From Ensifer adhaerens (GTDB lineage: Bacteria > Pseudomonadota > Alphaproteobacteria > Rhizobiales > Rhizobiaceae): a DNA stretch of 64,000 nucleotides. The position numbers and the translations under genes were made by a program. The DNA is taken from NCBI RefSeq assembly GCF_013283195.1, contig NZ_JABEKT010000004.1:456452-520451 (forward strand), given 5' to 3'. The notes under the pieces were generated by a model. That model worked only from the letters and a program-made list of their open reading frames with translations. It made no database searches and was not told the DNA's origin. Shown here in pieces: positions 18,148-27,131 of the stretch (position 1 is the stretch's first letter; the number at the start of each line of letters is the position of its first letter).

Positions 18148-19454
18148 ACCAGACTTTTCGCGACCCCAATCCGTCGGCCCATCAGATCGCGGCCATCAAT
18201 GGCCTCGAAGATCAGCTCATCGACGCTGAAGCCGATAGCGTTCCCGAACCGCAGCCGCCGGTCATGCCCCGCGGAGCGGCGCGCTTCGTGCTCGGCGCCA
18301 GCCTGGTGCTGATCGCCTTCAACCTGCGTCCGCTGTTTTCCAGCCTCTCGGTGCTTTTGCCGGAGGTGATACGCGACACCGGTCTTTCGACCTCAGGCGC
18401 CAGCCTGCTGACGACGCTGCCCGTGCTTTGCCTTGGGCTGTTTGCGCCGCTGGCGCCAAAACTGGCGCAGCGGTTTGGTGCCGAACGCACGTTGCTCGCG
18501 GCTCTGCTCCTGCTGGCGCTCGGCACGGCGCTTCGCGGTTTCGGACCGGTGCCCCTGCTCTTCCTGTCGACATTTGCGGCGGGTGCCGCCATCGCCATCG
18601 GCAACGTCCTGCTTCCCGGCCTCGTCAAGCGCGACTTTGCCGACAAGGCGGCTGTTATGACCGGGCTTTACACGATGGCGCTTTGCGCAGGCGCTGCCGG
18701 CGCCGCCGGCCTGACCCTGCCACTTGAGCACGGCGTTACCGGCTCCTGGTCGGGGGCACTTGCCATCTGGGCGCTTCCTGCCTTCATCGTTCTGTTGATC
18801 TGGACGCCGCAAGCGCTTGGCAGCAAGGCGCAGGTGAGACACAGCGGCTTCCGCGTCGTTGGCCTCTGGCGCGACCGGCTCGCCTGGCAGGTGACGCTGT
18901 TCATGGGCCTGCAATCAGCGCTCGCCTACTGCATCTTCGGCTGGCTCGCCCCCATTCTGCGGGAGCGCGGCTTCGACCCGGCAACGGCCGGCGCGATCGT
19001 CTCGGTCTCGATCATGACCCAGGTCGTCACCTGCCTGCTGGTCCCCTCGTTTGCGGTTCGCCGCAAGGACCAACGCGGCATCAATGTCGCGCTGGTCGCG
19101 GCAGCGGTCGTCGCGCTGCTCGGCATTCTCTTTGCGCCGCCGTCGACGGTGATCTTCTGGGCCATTCTGCAGGGGTTCGGCCAGGGCGGGTTGATTGCGG
19201 TCGCAATGACACTGATCGTGCTGCGCTCGCCCGATTCCCACGTTGCCGCCCATCTCTCGGGCATGGCGCAAGGGGTCGGCTATGTGCTCGCCGCTATCGG
19301 CCCGCTGCTTGTCGGGCTCATTCGTGACTGGACCGGAAGTTTCGATGCAGCCGCCGTCCTGTTCGTGGCGCTTGGCCTCGGCGCGGCGATCATGGGCTTT
19401 GGCGCCGGCCGCGCGCTGCATGTCGGCGCGCAAACGATCAGGATCGACGACTGA
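18144..19454 (+). CDS. MFS transporter, CynX/NimT family
   Basis: A 436-residue MFS permease of the cyanate/nitroimidazole (CynX/NimT) group, with a hydrophilic N-terminal extension of about 45 residues before the first helix (RFVLGASLVLIAFNLRPLF, the subfamily signature). Twelve hydrophobic segments are visible. The start overlaps the GntR stop, indicating a regulator-transporter operon. The physiological substrate is unknown; small organic anions are plausible for the family. Confidence 0.88.
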   Translation: MNQTFRDPNPSAHQIAAINGLEDQLIDAEADSVPEPQPPVMPRGAARFVLGASLVLIAFNLRPLFSSLSVLLPEVIRDTGLSTSGASLLTTLPVLCLGLFAPLAPKLAQRFGAERTLLAALLLLALGTALRGFGPVPLLFLSTFAAGAAIAIGNVLLPGLVKRDFADKAAVMTGLYTMALCAGAAGAAGLTLPLEHGVTGSWSGALAIWALPAFIVLLIWTPQALGSKAQVRHSGFRVVGLWRDRLAWQVTLFMGLQSALAYCIFGWLAPILRERGFDPATAGAIVSVSIMTQVVTCLLVPSFAVRRKDQRGINVALVAAAVVALLGILFAPPSTVIFWAILQGFGQGGLIAVAMTLIVLRSPDSHVAAHLSGMAQGVGYVLAAIGPLLVGLIRDWTGSFDAAAVLFVALGLGAAIMGFGAGRALHVGAQTIRIDD

Positions 19455-19468
19455 ACATCATTGTTCAG
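19451..19468. terminator. Small hairpin between MFS and etfA
   Basis: A 7-bp stem (CTGAACA / TGTTCAG) with a 4-nt loop overlaps the MFS stop codon and lies between convergent genes. It is short and only weakly followed by T residues. Confidence 0.4.
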
Positions 19469-19488
19469 CCGTCGTTTCTCAAACCTAT

Positions 19489-20418
19489 TCAGGAAGCCCG
19501 CTCCATTTCCGGCAGGGCCTCAAACAGGTCTGCGACGAGGCCGTAGTCGGCGACCTGGAAGATCGGTGCCTCCTCGTCCTTGTTGATGGCGACGATGACC
19601 TTACTGTCCTTCATGCCGGCCAGATGCTGGATCGCACCGGAGATGCCGCAGGCGATGTAGAGATCGGGGGCGACCACCTTGCCGGTCTGGCCGACCTGCC
19701 AGTCGTTCGGGGCGTAACCGGCATCGACGGCGGCACGCGATGCGCCGACGGCGGCACCGAGCTTGTCGGCAACCGGAAGGATGACTTCCTGGAACTTTTC
19801 CGACGAACCGAGCGCCCGGCCACCCGAGATGATGATCTTGGCCGAGGTCAGTTCCGGACGATCCGACGACGACAGCGCATCGGCGACGAAGGTCGACAGG
19901 CCCGGATTGGCGGCAGCAGACACCGTCTCGACCGCAGCCGAGCCGCCTTCAGGGGCCGAGGCGAACGAGGCGGTGCGCACGGTGATCACCTTCTTGGCCT
20001 CTGTCGTCTGCACCGTCTGGATGGCATTGCCGGCATAGATCGGACGCTTGAAGGTGTCGGAAGAGACAACTTCGGTGATTTCCGAGACCTGGACGACGTC
20101 CAGAAGCGCTGCAACCCGCGGCAGCACGTTCTTGCCGACCGAGGTGGCGGCGGCCAGAATGGTGTCGTAGCCGCCGGCAAGCGACACAATGAGGGCTGCC
20201 AAGGGCTCGGCCAGGTTGTTGGCAAGGCTTGCATCCTCGGCCACCAGCACCTTGGCGACGCCGGAAAGCTTGGCGGCCTGGTCAGCTGCCGCCTTGGCGC
20301 CGGCACCGGCCACCAGCACATGCACGTCGCCGCCGATTTTGCTCGCTGCCGTCAGCGCCTTGGCGGTCTGGTCGGAAAGGTGGCTGCCGTCGTGATCAGC
20401 CAGAAGCAGAATAGCCAT
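19489..20418 (-). CDS. etfA: Electron transfer flavoprotein subunit alpha
   Basis: A 309-residue ETF alpha subunit. The N-terminal domain (about 1-190) begins [12 protein letters not shown]. The FAD-binding C-terminal domain has the family signature [20 protein letters not shown] near residues 245-265. ETF takes electrons from acyl-CoA, dimethylglycine and sarcosine dehydrogenases and passes them to ETF-ubiquinone oxidoreductase. It lies downstream of etfB and of a dimethylglycine/sarcosine-dehydrogenase-like gene, its likely electron donor. The gap to etfB holds a large palindromic repeat. Confidence 0.96.
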   Translation of the reverse strand: MAILLLADHDGSHLSDQTAKALTAASKIGGDVHVLVAGAGAKAAADQAAKLSGVAKVLVAEDASLANNLAEPLAALIVSLAGGYDTILAAATSVGKNVLPRVAALLDVVQVSEITEVVSSDTFKRPIYAGNAIQTVQTTEAKKVITVRTASFASAPEGGSAAVETVSAAANPGLSTFVADALSSSDRPELTSAKIIISGGRALGSSEKFQEVILPVADKLGAAVGASRAAVDAGYAPNDWQVGQTGKVVAPDLYIACGISGAIQHLAGMKDSKVIVAINKDEEAPIFQVADYGLVADLFEALPEMERAS

Positions 20419-20450
20419 GATCTTGTCCTCTAGAAAAATGGTTCGTTCCC

Positions 20451-20569
20451 GAAATCCGTCAGGGCCTGCCGAAAACGGTGAGGCGTGAGAACCGGCGCGC
20501 AGCGTACTCTAGTACGTGAGCACCGGAAGCGCAGCGACACGCCGTTTGCAGGCGGACCTCACGGATTTC
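20451..20569. repeat. Large imperfect palindrome, RIME-like mosaic element
   Basis: A roughly 119-bp imperfect palindrome fills the etfB-etfA gap. Outer arms are GAAATCCGT (20451-20459) and ACGGATTTC (20561-20569). The centre is CGTACT-CT-AGTACG (20503-20516). Inside are two 21-22-nt direct copies beginning CGTGAG (20484-20504 and 20515-20536). Size, symmetry and host group match Rhizobium-specific intergenic mosaic elements. The right arm contains the last codons and stop of etfB. Confidence 0.75.
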
Positions 20570-21317
20570 CGAGCACGCCGGCTTCGGTCTTGAGCTTTTC
20601 AACGAGCTCGGCCACCGACTTGACCTTGATGCCGGCCTTGCGGCCTTCCGGCTCCTCGGTCTTCAGCACCTTCAGCCGTGGCGTCGTATCGACGCCGAAA
20701 TCGGCGGGCGACTTCTTGTCGAGCGGCTTCTTCTTCGCCTTCATGATGTTGGGCAGCGAGGCATAACGCGGCTCGTTGAGGCGCAGGTCGGTGGTGACCA
20801 CTGCCGGCAGCTTGATGTCGATCGTCTGCAGACCGCCATCGACTTCACGTGTCACGGTTGCCTTGCCGTCGCCGATCTCGACCTTGGAGGCGAAGGTACC
20901 CTGCGCCCAGCCGAGCAAGGCCGACAGCATCTGGCCGGTCTGGTTCGAATCGTCGTCGATCGCCTGCTTGCCGACGATGATCAGGCCGGGCTGTTCGGCC
21001 TCGGCAACACCCTTGACGATCTTGGCGACTGCGAGCGGCTCGACCTGGTCCTCGGTCTCGACCAGGATCGCCCGGTCGGCACCCATGGCGAGCGCGGTGC
21101 GCAACGTCTCTTCGGCCTTGGCCGGACCCACCGACACGACCACGACCTCGTCGGCCTTGCCGGCTTCCTTCAGCCGCAGCGCCTCTTCCACCGAGATCTC
21201 GTCGAACGGGTTCATCGACATCTTCACATTGGCAAGCTCGACACCCGAGCCGTCCGCCTTCACCCGGATCTTGACGTTGTAGTCAACCACCCGCTTAACC
21301 GTCACAAGTATTTTCAT
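20559..21317 (-). CDS. etfB: Electron transfer flavoprotein subunit beta
   Basis: A 252-residue ETF beta subunit beginning [19 protein letters not shown], with the AMP-binding ETF domain ([14 protein letters not shown] and [19 protein letters not shown]). ATG 21317 is chosen over a TTG two codons upstream because AAAGGG sits 6-7 nt before it. The final codons and stop lie within the arm of a RIME-like repeat (GNP-stop is encoded by the conserved repeat sequence), so the repeat probably altered the original C-terminus. It forms a heterodimer with EtfA. Confidence 0.96.
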   Translation of the reverse strand: MKILVTVKRVVDYNVKIRVKADGSGVELANVKMSMNPFDEISVEEALRLKEAGKADEVVVVSVGPAKAEETLRTALAMGADRAILVETEDQVEPLAVAKIVKGVAEAEQPGLIIVGKQAIDDDSNQTGQMLSALLGWAQGTFASKVEIGDGKATVTREVDGGLQTIDIKLPAVVTTDLRLNEPRYASLPNIMKAKKKPLDKKSPADFGVDTTPRLKVLKTEEPEGRKAGIKVKSVAELVEKLKTEAGVLGNP

Positions 21318-21359
21318 GGCCAACCCTTTCCGGCAATTCTCGTTGTCTACTGATGACCG

Positions 21360-23801
21360 TTACATGCGCCCGCGCTTGGCTTCGGGATCGTAGGGCGATT
21401 CTTCGATGACGCGGGCCTTGCGCCGCTCGCCGAGGATCGGGACTTCCAGTTCCGTTCCCGGCACGCCAAGCTCGACCGGCAGCAACGCGAATGCCACATC
21501 GTGGCCGAGCGTATAGGCATAACCGCCCGAGGTGATGCGCCCGACCAGCTTGCCCTGGTGATAGACGCCTTCGTAGATCAGCGAGCTTGCACCGTCGGTG
21601 TCGATCGCGATGGTGAAGGAGCGACGGGCAACACCCGCTTCCTTCGCCTTTACCAGCGCATCGCGGCCGATGAAGCAGCCCTTGTCGAGGCGCACGAAAC
21701 GATCAAGGCTGCTCTCCCAGGCGCTGAGCTCCGGGTTCATGTCGCGGTACATCGCCCGGTAGGACTTTTCGAGCCGTAGTGATTCCAGCGCCTGCAGGCC
21801 GATCAATCGAAGGCCATGCGCCTCGCCGGCAGCAAGCAGCGCATCGAGCAGGTGCCGCTGGTAGCAGAGCGGGTGATAGAGTTCCCAGCCAAGCTCGCCT
21901 TCGTAGTTGACGCGCAGCAGACGGACGTCGCTGGCGAGCCCCACCGTACCGGTCTGCACGCCGAACCACGGGAAAGCCTCGTTGGAAAGATCGATCTCGG
22001 TCAGCGTCTGCAGCACCTCGCGCGCCTTCGGCCCGACGATGGTGAAGCAGCCACGATCGTTGGTGACGTTGCGCAGTTGCACGCTGCCGTCCCTCGGCAG
22101 AAGCTTCGAGAGATCGTCGAAGTTCCAGCGCTCTGCCCGCGGCGTCGAGATCAGGTAGAACAAGCCGTCTTCGAGACGGGCGACGACATATTCAGCCTGC
22201 ACTCCACCCTTCTGCGTCAGGTGATGACTGAGGTTGACGCGACCGGTCTTTGGCAGGCGGTTGGCGAGGATGCCGTCCAGCCAGGCTTCGGCGCCCGGTC
22301 CGCTCACTTCGAACTTGGTCATCGGCGTCATCTCGACGAGGCCGACGGCATTGCGCACGGCGTGGACTTCCTCACCAACGTATTTGCCCTTTTCGGTCCA
22401 GCGCCAGCTGTATTGGTCCTTGGCCTCGGCACCCTCGGGCGCAAACCAGTTGGGCATTTCCCAGCCGTTGAGAACGCTCCAGACGGCACCTTTTTGCGTC
22501 AGACGATCGTAGGAAGGCGCAGTCTTCTGTGGCCGGGCGGCCGGCATGTCCTGGCCGGGATAATGCTGTTCGGCATGGGTGCCCCAGGCCTCGCGCACTT
22601 TTTCCCGCGTCCAGTTCTTGTTGGCGTAGTCGCCGAAACGGCGCGGGTCCAGCTCGGAGGTATCGAGGCTGTTGCCGCCTTCGACAATGCGCTCGGAGAG
22701 GTAATAGCCGATCGCGCCGCCCCAGAGGATGCCACCTGGCACGCCCTCTGCGATCCAGACATTGTCCAATCCCCAGGCCGGTCCCACCAGCGGCAGTTCG
22801 TCGGCGGTCATCTGGAAGGGACCACGGACATTGGCCTTGATGCCGACGCGGCCGAGCGCCGGCACGAGGTCCATCGCCCGCTCCCAGTTCCAGGAAACCG
22901 AATCGAAATCCTCTTCGAGCAGGTCGGCACCAAACCACTCCGGCACGCCGTTTTCGGCAAAGAGCTTCAGGTGCTCGGTCTTCTCGTAGGGGCCGAACAT
23001 CAGGCCGTCGCCCTCTTCGCGCAGATAGCCCTCGAACCCCTCGTCACGCAGGATCGGCATCTCGGGCAGGCCCTGGCGCTTGCGCTCGATTACCTCGGGA
23101 ACGGCATCGGTGATCCAGTATTGATGCACGATCGGGATCGCCGGAATGTCGAGGCCGAGCATGGCGCCGGTCTGGCGCGCATAGTTGCCGGTCGCCGAAA
23201 TGATGTGCTCGCAGATGATCTCGCCCTGATTGGTCTTGATCTTCCACTCGCCGCTCGGCATGCGCTCGAAACCGCGCACCTCGGTGTTGAGATAGATCTT
23301 GGCGCCGCGATCGCGGGCACCCTTGGCCATGGCCTGCGTCACGTCGGCCGGCGCGATGTGACCGTCATCGGGATGGTAGAGGGCGCCCAGCATCTCCTTG
23401 TTGTTTTCAAGCAGCGGCCAGAGATCACGGGCCTCGGCCGGCGAGATCAGTTCAGCGCGAATACCCTGAACCTCGGCGACGCTCATGTAGCTCTTGTATT
23501 CGTCGAACCGGTCGCGGGTATTGGCGATGCGCAGCTGGCCGCATTTGTGCCAGCCGACATGCTGGCCGGTTTCGGCTTCGAGGCCCTCGTAGATTTCGAT
23601 GGTCTTGGCGATCATCCGGCCGATATTGATCGAACGGGCATAGGACGGGATGAGACCGGCGGCATGCCAGGTCGAGCCGGCGGTCAGCTGCGTGCGTTCG
23701 AGAAGCGCAACGTCCGTCCAGCCGCGTTTCGTCAGACCGTAGAGAATGGCTGCACCGACGCAGCCGCCGCCAATGACTACGGCCCGAGCATGAGTTTGCA
23801 T
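21360..23801 (-). CDS. FAD-dependent dimethylglycine/sarcosine dehydrogenase-like protein
   Basis: An 813-residue protein with a DAO-type FAD domain (about 1-370; GGGCVGAAILYGLTKRGW near the N-terminus, then STWHAAGLIP around the covalent-FAD His region), a FAO_M linker (about 370-430), a GcvT folate-binding domain (about 435-705) and a GcvT C-terminal barrel (about 715-805). This is the layout of dimethylglycine and sarcosine dehydrogenases, which pass formaldehyde units to tetrahydrofolate and electrons to ETF. It is followed 36 nt later by etfB, matching that electron route. The exact N-methyl substrate is not determined. Confidence 0.92.
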   Translation of the reverse strand: MQTHARAVVIGGGCVGAAILYGLTKRGWTDVALLERTQLTAGSTWHAAGLIPSYARSINIGRMIAKTIEIYEGLEAETGQHVGWHKCGQLRIANTRDRFDEYKSYMSVAEVQGIRAELISPAEARDLWPLLENNKEMLGALYHPDDGHIAPADVTQAMAKGARDRGAKIYLNTEVRGFERMPSGEWKIKTNQGEIICEHIISATGNYARQTGAMLGLDIPAIPIVHQYWITDAVPEVIERKRQGLPEMPILRDEGFEGYLREEGDGLMFGPYEKTEHLKLFAENGVPEWFGADLLEEDFDSVSWNWERAMDLVPALGRVGIKANVRGPFQMTADELPLVGPAWGLDNVWIAEGVPGGILWGGAIGYYLSERIVEGGNSLDTSELDPRRFGDYANKNWTREKVREAWGTHAEQHYPGQDMPAARPQKTAPSYDRLTQKGAVWSVLNGWEMPNWFAPEGAEAKDQYSWRWTEKGKYVGEEVHAVRNAVGLVEMTPMTKFEVSGPGAEAWLDGILANRLPKTGRVNLSHHLTQKGGVQAEYVVARLEDGLFYLISTPRAERWNFDDLSKLLPRDGSVQLRNVTNDRGCFTIVGPKAREVLQTLTEIDLSNEAFPWFGVQTGTVGLASDVRLLRVNYEGELGWELYHPLCYQRHLLDALLAAGEAHGLRLIGLQALESLRLEKSYRAMYRDMNPELSAWESSLDRFVRLDKGCFIGRDALVKAKEAGVARRSFTIAIDTDGASSLIYEGVYHQGKLVGRITSGGYAYTLGHDVAFALLPVELGVPGTELEVPILGERRKARVIEESPYDPEAKRGRM

Positions 23802-23896
23802 GAAGAGGTTCCCTTATGTGGAATTTTCAGCAACTTACAAACGGCCGGCGTGCTTGTAATCTTGCTAAAAACTATCCGGGGGCATAACCTCAGTTT

Positions 23897-24832
23897 ATGC
23901 ATAGGCTCCGCTCGCTCGTCCCCTCCGCCAACTATCTCTTCGTCTTCGAGGCCGCCGCCCGGCGGCAAAGCTTTACGGGTGCGGCAGAGGAGCTGAATGT
24001 CAGCCAGCCTGCGGTCAGCAAGACGATCCGCCTGCTTGAAGAGGCAACGGGCCTCAAGCTCTTCCGCCGCGAACATGCGCGGCTGGAGCTGACGGCCGAG
24101 GGCAAGCGGCTCTACAAGGAAACCCAGGAAGCCTTCGATCACCTGCACATGGTGATCTCGTCGCTCAGGCAGAAGCATTCGCGCGATATCGTGCGCGTGT
24201 CGTTTTCCGCATCCTTCGTGCAATTGTGGTTACTGCCGCGGCTGAAAGCCTTCAAGGCCCAGCATCCGGATATCGCCTTGCGCATTGCCGAAAGCAGCCG
24301 CGACGACCAGGACCTGCTGGAAGAAGACATCGACCTTTCCGCCCGGCTCGGTACCGGCAAATGGCCTGGTATCCACGCCTGGCATTTCGTCACCGAAGAA
24401 GTCTGGCCGGTCTGCAGCCCCGCCTATCTGAAAGAGCACGGGCCAATCGGGACTCCGGCCGACCTGCTCAACCACACGCTCCTGCATTTCGAGGAACGGC
24501 ATCGCTCACGCGTCGGCTGGCGTGAATATCTCGAGCGCAACGAGGTCTCCGCCGCCAAGCTGACGCAGGATTTCGTCTTTACCGATGCGCTGAATTCGAT
24601 CGAGGCCGCCGTGCACGGCCAGGGAGTCGCGCTCGGCTGGAAGCATCTGGTGCATGATCATCTGAAGGCCGGAAAGCTCGTCTGCCCGATCCGGGCAAGC
24701 TATCTCACGGGACAGAGCATCCACATCGTCATGCCGGCCCAGCGCCCACCCAAGCGCGGCACCGAGATCTTTCGCGACTGGCTGATGGAGCAGAATGCCG
24801 ACGCCGACATCTTCGGCGACGAGGTTGGTTAG
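23897..24832 (+). CDS. LysR-family regulator (GcvA-like)
   Basis: A 311-residue LysR regulator of the GcvA type: the HTH region (about 8-65) reads FEAAARRQSFTGAAEELNVS then QPAVSKTIRLLE, and an effector domain (about 95-295) contains the GcvA-like LWLLPRLKAF. It is divergent from the dimethylglycine-dehydrogenase-like gene with 95 bp between, so control of that operon and etfBA is likely. GcvA-type proteins respond to glycine or purines in known cases. The stop overlaps the convergent oxidase gene by 4 nt. Confidence 0.9.
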   Translation: MHRLRSLVPSANYLFVFEAAARRQSFTGAAEELNVSQPAVSKTIRLLEEATGLKLFRREHARLELTAEGKRLYKETQEAFDHLHMVISSLRQKHSRDIVRVSFSASFVQLWLLPRLKAFKAQHPDIALRIAESSRDDQDLLEEDIDLSARLGTGKWPGIHAWHFVTEEVWPVCSPAYLKEHGPIGTPADLLNHTLLHFEERHRSRVGWREYLERNEVSAAKLTQDFVFTDALNSIEAAVHGQGVALGWKHLVHDHLKAGKLVCPIRASYLTGQSIHIVMPAQRPPKRGTEIFRDWLMEQNADADIFGDEVG

Positions 24833-26112
24833 AAACGCTCGCCGACGAAGTGGGCGACCTGGGCTCCGGCCTCGTAGTAGGCTTCCTTCAAACGCCGCAT
24901 CGGCGGATCGCTCGGGTCGCTGAGCGGCAACGGCAGCTCCGCCTCGGCAATCTCTCCGAGGATATGCCGCGCCAGCACCCGGCCGAACACCGTGCCCGGC
25001 GCGATCCCGCGACCGTTATAGCCGGAGAAGCCGACGACATTCGGCGCAAACCGATGGAAGCGAGGCAGCGCATTGGTGGTCATGCCGATCTGGCCGTACC
25101 ATTCGCACTCAAAATCGACCTTGCCCAGTTGCGGGAAAAGCCGGGCAAGCGAGCGCCGAGCCCAGGCCTTGTGCACGGCGGCACCGCCATTACGCAAGGC
25201 GCCGACGCTGCCGAACACCAGCCGGCCCGCCTTGTCCATGCGGAAGGACGAGAGGATCTCCTTCGTGTCCCACACGCCCTCGCGGTTGGGCAGAATGGTC
25301 GCAAGTAGATCTGGTGCGAGCGGCCGCGTCGCCAGATTGAAATAGGGCAGATAGACCTGTTCGGTCCGCACCCGCTCCCATGGCCCGGTGCTATAGGCAT
25401 CGGTCGCGACGATGATCCAGTCCGCCGTCACGGATGCCTTGTCCGTCGCCACCTTCCAGCGACTGCCGACACGCTCCGTCGAGACGACCCGGCTCGATGT
25501 ATGCAGGGTCACGCCGGCCCGTTGAGCTGCGTGTGCCAAGCCGCGAACATAGGCGAGCGGCTGCAAGGTCCCCGCCCTTTTGTCGAGCAGGGCGCCGGCA
25601 TAGCCTGTGGTGCCGATCCGCGCAGCCGTCTGGGCTGCGCTTAGAAGTTCGACCGGTGCGCCGCGCTTTTGCCATTGCGCCGCCCGGTTCTCGATTTCCA
25701 TCAAGCCATTTTCGCCAACAGCGCAGTGCAGCGTGCCGTTGCGCTCCAGTTCGCAGGCGATGGCGTGCTGGTCGATCAGATCCATCACCACGCGCGGCCC
25801 GTTGCCGAGCAGATCGAGAAGTCGTTCGCCGTGGACCTCGCCGAGTTCGCCTGGCAGATCGTCCGGCATCACCCACATGCCGGCATTGATCAGCCCGACA
25901 TTGCGACCTGCGCCGCCAAAGCCGATCTCCGCGCCTTCGAGCAGGATGACCCTGCGGCCGGCCTCGGCCAGATGCAGGGCGGCCGAAATGCCGGTGAAAC
26001 CACCGCCAACGACCACCACATCGGCGGATGCGTCCGTTTCAAGCGGGCCTGTGACCGGTGGCTGCGGGGCGGTTTTTTCCCAAAGCCCATGGGAGCGGGG
26101 GTCGTTCAGCAT
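24829..26112 (-). CDS. FAD-binding oxidase, PuuB-like (gamma-glutamylputrescine oxidase family)
   Basis: A 427-residue DAO-fold flavoprotein. After a tryptophan-containing leader (about 1-30), the FAD motif is VVVVGGGFTGISAALHLAEAG, followed by GFGGAGRNVG, a signature of the PuuB/OrdL group. The C-terminal closing motif is GFSGYNGRGIAPGTVFGRVL. Family members oxidise gamma-glutamylputrescine, N-methyl amino acids or opines. It is the last gene of a minus-strand cluster with an amino-acid ABC transporter, racemase, aldo/keto reductase and purU, so it probably oxidises the imported amino compound. Confidence 0.88.
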   Translation of the reverse strand: MLNDPRSHGLWEKTAPQPPVTGPLETDASADVVVVGGGFTGISAALHLAEAGRRVILLEGAEIGFGGAGRNVGLINAGMWVMPDDLPGELGEVHGERLLDLLGNGPRVVMDLIDQHAIACELERNGTLHCAVGENGLMEIENRAAQWQKRGAPVELLSAAQTAARIGTTGYAGALLDKRAGTLQPLAYVRGLAHAAQRAGVTLHTSSRVVSTERVGSRWKVATDKASVTADWIIVATDAYSTGPWERVRTEQVYLPYFNLATRPLAPDLLATILPNREGVWDTKEILSSFRMDKAGRLVFGSVGALRNGGAAVHKAWARRSLARLFPQLGKVDFECEWYGQIGMTTNALPRFHRFAPNVVGFSGYNGRGIAPGTVFGRVLARHILGEIAEAELPLPLSDPSDPPMRRLKEAYYEAGAQVAHFVGERF

Positions 26113-26190
26113 CGGTCCAGTCCTTCATGCGGGGTGTCGCTTCGTCTCTGCCCGCAGATTCTATCGATCATGACAATGATAATGTCGCCG

Positions 26191-27081
26191 TCACTGTGTA
26201 AAGACCACCGTCCTGTGGCCGTTGAGCATGACGCGGTTTTCCAGATGCATCTTCACCGCACGGGCGAGAACACGGCTCTCGATATCACGGCCGGTGGCGA
26301 CGAAATCCTCGGCGCTCATTGCGTGGGTCACCCGCTCGGTCTCCTGCTCGATGATCGGCCCCTCGTCGAGATCGGGCGTGACATAGTGGGCGGTCGCTCC
26401 GATCAGCTTGACGCCGCGCGTATGCGCCTGGTGGTAAGGCTTGGCGCCTTTGAACGACGGCAGGAACGAGTGATGGATGTTGATGATCCGTCCATAAAGC
26501 CGGTTCGACAGATTGTCCGAGAGCACCTGCATATAGCGGGCGAGGATGACGAGGTCGGCTTGCGTCTCGCGCACCAGATCGGTCAGGCGCTGCTCCTGTT
26601 CCGCCTTGTTGTCCTTCGTCACTTTCCAGTGGTGATAGGGGACGCCTCCGAGTTCCGCGGTCGCAGCGCTGTCGTCATGGTTGGAAACGATGGCAACGAC
26701 CTCGGCATTCAGCCAGCCGACGCGGATCTGGTAGAGCAGATGCAGCAGCGCATGGTCGAACTTGGAGACCATCACGATGATCTTCGGCCTCCGGGTGGCG
26801 TCGGTAATCGCGACCCTCATTCCGAAGCGATCGATTGCCGGTTTCAGCGCCCGCTCGACGCCGTCCCGCGCCATGCCAGCGGGTCCCGTAAAGGCGATGC
26901 GCATGAAGAAGCAATTGGTCTCGACATCGCGAAATTGGTTGCTCTCGACGATGTTGCCGCCGATCGCCGCAAGCTCGGTTGTTACCGCCGCGACAATGCC
27001 GGGCTGGTCATCACAGGCGAGCGTCAGGATGAACGAGGCAGCTGTGCCTGTTGATGTCAGGTTTGCGGGCATTACAGTCAT
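26191..27081 (-). CDS. purU: Formyltetrahydrofolate deformylase
   Basis: A 296-residue PurU, which hydrolyses 10-formyl-THF to formate and THF. An N-terminal ACT domain (about 15-90; LACDDQPGIVAAVTTELA) is followed by a formyltransferase-fold domain (about 100-290) with the catalytic region YMQVLSDNLSNRLYGRIINI then HHSFLPSFKGAKPYHQA. ATG 27081 is used: it has GGAAC upstream and gives the normal PurU length; the frame is open 15 codons further. Its position next to amine oxidases suggests disposal of one-carbon units released by demethylation. Confidence 0.95.
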   Translation of the reverse strand: MTVMPANLTSTGTAASFILTLACDDQPGIVAAVTTELAAIGGNIVESNQFRDVETNCFFMRIAFTGPAGMARDGVERALKPAIDRFGMRVAITDATRRPKIIVMVSKFDHALLHLLYQIRVGWLNAEVVAIVSNHDDSAATAELGGVPYHHWKVTKDNKAEQEQRLTDLVRETQADLVILARYMQVLSDNLSNRLYGRIINIHHSFLPSFKGAKPYHQAHTRGVKLIGATAHYVTPDLDEGPIIEQETERVTHAMSAEDFVATGRDIESRVLARAVKMHLENRVMLNGHRTVVFTQ

Positions 27082-27131
27082 GCCTGTTCCTTTCGTGATG
27101 GAGGTAGCTGGCGGCGGCTCACCCAAGCAGC

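Noticed and set aside
19451-19468. TGAACA ... TGTTCA palindrome as a fourth BetI-like operator
   Set aside because: Its half-sites resemble those of the island, but spacing is 2 bp longer and it lies over a stop codon between convergent genes, so a terminator stem is more likely.
21816-23996. 726-residue plus-strand frame opposite the dimethylglycine-dehydrogenase-like gene
   Set aside because: Low-complexity antisense frame; the opposite strand encodes a complete FAD-GcvT enzyme.
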